Assembly (NCBI RefSeq): GCF_001548675.1
Contig: NZ_CP010834.1
Span: 310,001-374,000, forward strand
Reading direction: 5' to 3'
DNA: 64,000 bases
Source of the DNA: Methanobrevibacter sp. YE315
GTDB lineage: Archaea > Methanobacteriota > Methanobacteria > Methanobacteriales > Methanobacteriaceae
Shown here: positions 62,655-64,000 of the stretch, in pieces
Numbering within the stretch: position 1 is the stretch's first letter
Layout of the letters: every line of letters begins with the position of its first letter
Translations under genes and position numbers: made by a program
The notes under the pieces: model-generated
What the model saw: the letters and a program-made list of their open reading frames with translations, nothing else
What the model was told of the DNA's origin: nothing
Database searches by the model: none

Positions 62655-64000
62655 ATGGATAAGGAAACTAAAAAGCGTATACGTGAAATAACTGCTGCAA
62701 TGCGAAAATATGGTTTTGGTAAATTATTGAGTAAAACCATTAAGGATAAGATTCTTCCTTCAAAAGAGGATGAATACGATATTTTATTGGACCCTGATCT
62801 TCCGGTAAATCTAAGGATGATGTTTCAGGAATTGGGGACCAGTTTCATTAAATTAGGCCAGCTGTTAAGTACCAGGCCGGATATGGTTGGAGAAGCGATT
62901 GCAACAGAATTTGAAAAACTGCAGGACGACAATCCTCCAATCTCCTATGAGGAAGTCAAAAGAATAGTCGAAAGTGAACTTAACGGAAATATCGAGGATT
63001 TGTTTGCCGAATTTTCAGAGGAAAGTCTTGCAACAGCATCAATAGCTCAGGTTCATGAGGCCAGATTATTATCCGGTGAGAGGGTGGCCGTTAAAGTTCA
63101 AAAGGAGGGCATTACCGATACGCTTGAACAGGATATAGCCATCATGAAACACCTCACATCCCAAATTCATAAGTATAATGAGGACTTTAGGAAATTCAAT
63201 CTGCCGGGAATGATTGATGAATTTGACTATTCCATGCATATAGAAATCGATTTTACTAATGAACTGATTAATATGAAGCATGTGGAGGCGAATTTCGCTG
63301 ATGATGATACAATCCATATCCCAATTGGCTATTCAGATTATTCCACACCAAAAGTTCTTACAATGGAGTTTATTGACGGCACTAAAATGCAGGATGTATA
63401 CGAAAGCGACAGCGAAGAGTTCGACAAGCCACTTCTTGCCAAACGGACTATCGATTCCTTCATGAAACAGGTCCTGATTGATGGGGTTTTCCATGCTGAT
63501 CCTCATGCTGGAAATATAATAGTTTTGGATGATAATGTCTTATGCTATATTGATTGGGGGTCAATCGGACTTCTGGATGACGATTTTAGAAAAAACCTTT
63601 GCGACATGCTGATGCTTCTCGCCGACCAAGATGTCAATGGCGTGATTAACCAGTTCATTTACATGGGCGTGCTGAGGTATGACATGGACACCACTCCTTT
63701 AAAGCGTGACCTCAGGGATCTGTTCTTCCGATATTTTGCAGAGGGTTCCACAGGGTTGAATGATGCATTAGGCAAATTGCTTGACCTTATGCAGGATTAT
63801 GGTGTTGTTCTTCCTAACGAATTCGTTTCAATGGCTAGGGGAATTTCAATGATTGAATCCGTTGCCACTACACTGGACCCGGATATTGATATTATGGCTT
63901 CCATCGAACCGATAGCCAGAGAGGCAATGGAAGAAAGGATGGACCTCAAGAAAACCGTCACAGACAATAAGGGCAGTCTGCTTTACTATAAGAACATGCT
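62655..64000 (+). CDS. UbiB/ABC1 (AarF) family atypical kinase, 3' end outside window
   Basis: 448 codons are visible and the frame runs off the window. It carries the family motifs: FQELGTSFIKLGQLLSTRPDM (the KxGQ region), SIAQVHEA (Ala-rich loop, about residue 127-134) with VAVKVQ, then FHADPHAGNI (catalytic Asp and metal Asn, about 279-288) and YIDWGSIG (about 298-305, where the family more often has DFG). In bacteria and mitochondria UbiB supports ubiquinone synthesis. In methanogens, which lack ubiquinone, it may act on isoprenoid lipids, but this is unproven. GGTGATTTGA before the ATG fixes the start. Confidence 0.9.
   Translation, partial: MDKETKKRIREITAAMRKYGFGKLLSKTIKDKILPSKEDEYDILLDPDLPVNLRMMFQELGTSFIKLGQLLSTRPDMVGEAIATEFEKLQDDNPPISYEEVKRIVESELNGNIEDLFAEFSEESLATASIAQVHEARLLSGERVAVKVQKEGITDTLEQDIAIMKHLTSQIHKYNEDFRKFNLPGMIDEFDYSMHIEIDFTNELINMKHVEANFADDDTIHIPIGYSDYSTPKVLTMEFIDGTKMQDVYESDSEEFDKPLLAKRTIDSFMKQVLIDGVFHADPHAGNIIVLDDNVLCYIDWGSIGLLDDDFRKNLCDMLMLLADQDVNGVINQFIYMGVLRYDMDTTPLKRDLRDLFFRYFAEGSTGLNDALGKLLDLMQDYGVVLPNEFVSMARGISMIESVATTLDPDIDIMASIEPIAREAMEERMDLKKTVTDNKGSLLYYKNM

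Overview
The window is a continuous piece of a low-GC archaeal chromosome and looks like a methanogen of the order Methanobacteriales, most probably Methanobrevibacter or a close relative. The evidence is a methanogenesis marker protein 8, a MraY-like/MurG-like pair of the kind used for pseudomurein, an archaeal FtsZ-SecE-Spt5-L11-L1-L10-L12-AlaS block, archaeal phosphoglycerate mutase, FBP aldolase/phosphatase, archaeosine synthase, Cdc48, Pelota and TFE. It also carries a giant adhesin-like protein with Ig-like repeats. Promoters are archaeal TATA boxes, and Shine-Dalgarno sites of the GGTGAT/GGAGAT type fix many starts. No rRNA, CRISPR array, insertion sequence or prophage is visible.

Layout: 1-14176 is the 3' part of a giant repetitive surface protein. 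14483-17868 holds a DUF92 membrane protein, ApgM and a first GlmM. 18105-19807 holds small minus-strand genes (TfoX-N protein, DUF2207-like protein, rubredoxin). 19969-24705 is a plus-strand run: GlmU-like enzyme, gamma-carbonic-anhydrase-like protein, HisC, a radical SAM activase and an ASCH-TPR fusion. 24878-30356 carries a second GlmM, an OB-fold protein, a queuosine-precursor-type transporter, DNA ligase and ThiC. 30552-40569 carries marker 8, an exonuclease, Cdc48, TyrA, Pelota, the MraY/MurG-like pair and a flavin disulfide reductase. 40647-48304 holds HypC, an ACT regulator, tRNA-Ile(GAT), an Fe-S assembly factor, the ArcS-HD-TFE operon, a nucleotide-sugar dehydratase/aminotransferase pair and a CofE-like ligase. 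48382-57011 is the cell division, secretion, transcription and ribosomal block ending in AlaS. 57542-64000 holds a chagasin-like secreted protein, ThiI, FBP aldolase/phosphatase, a MetX-fold pseudoenzyme and a 3'-truncated UbiB-type kinase.

The metabolic genes join up. GlmM (two copies) and GlmU supply UDP-GlcNAc. The dehydratase/aminotransferase pair can convert that to amino-deoxy sugars for surface glycans, and the MraY/MurG-like pair can use sugar nucleotides for cell wall precursors. ApgM and FBP aldolase/phosphatase serve gluconeogenesis. ThiI and ArcS modify tRNA, and the YhhQ-type transporter may feed archaeosine synthesis.

The most striking non-coding pattern is a set of short stem-loops sitting directly on stop codons of at least a dozen genes, often followed by T runs. 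Three related hairpins lie in a row between the exonuclease and cdc48. Other notable points are a 16-bp perfect palindrome at the tRNA-Ile promoter, a probable L1 autoregulatory site marked by clustered rare codons, and exact 1029-nt periodicity inside the adhesin gene.
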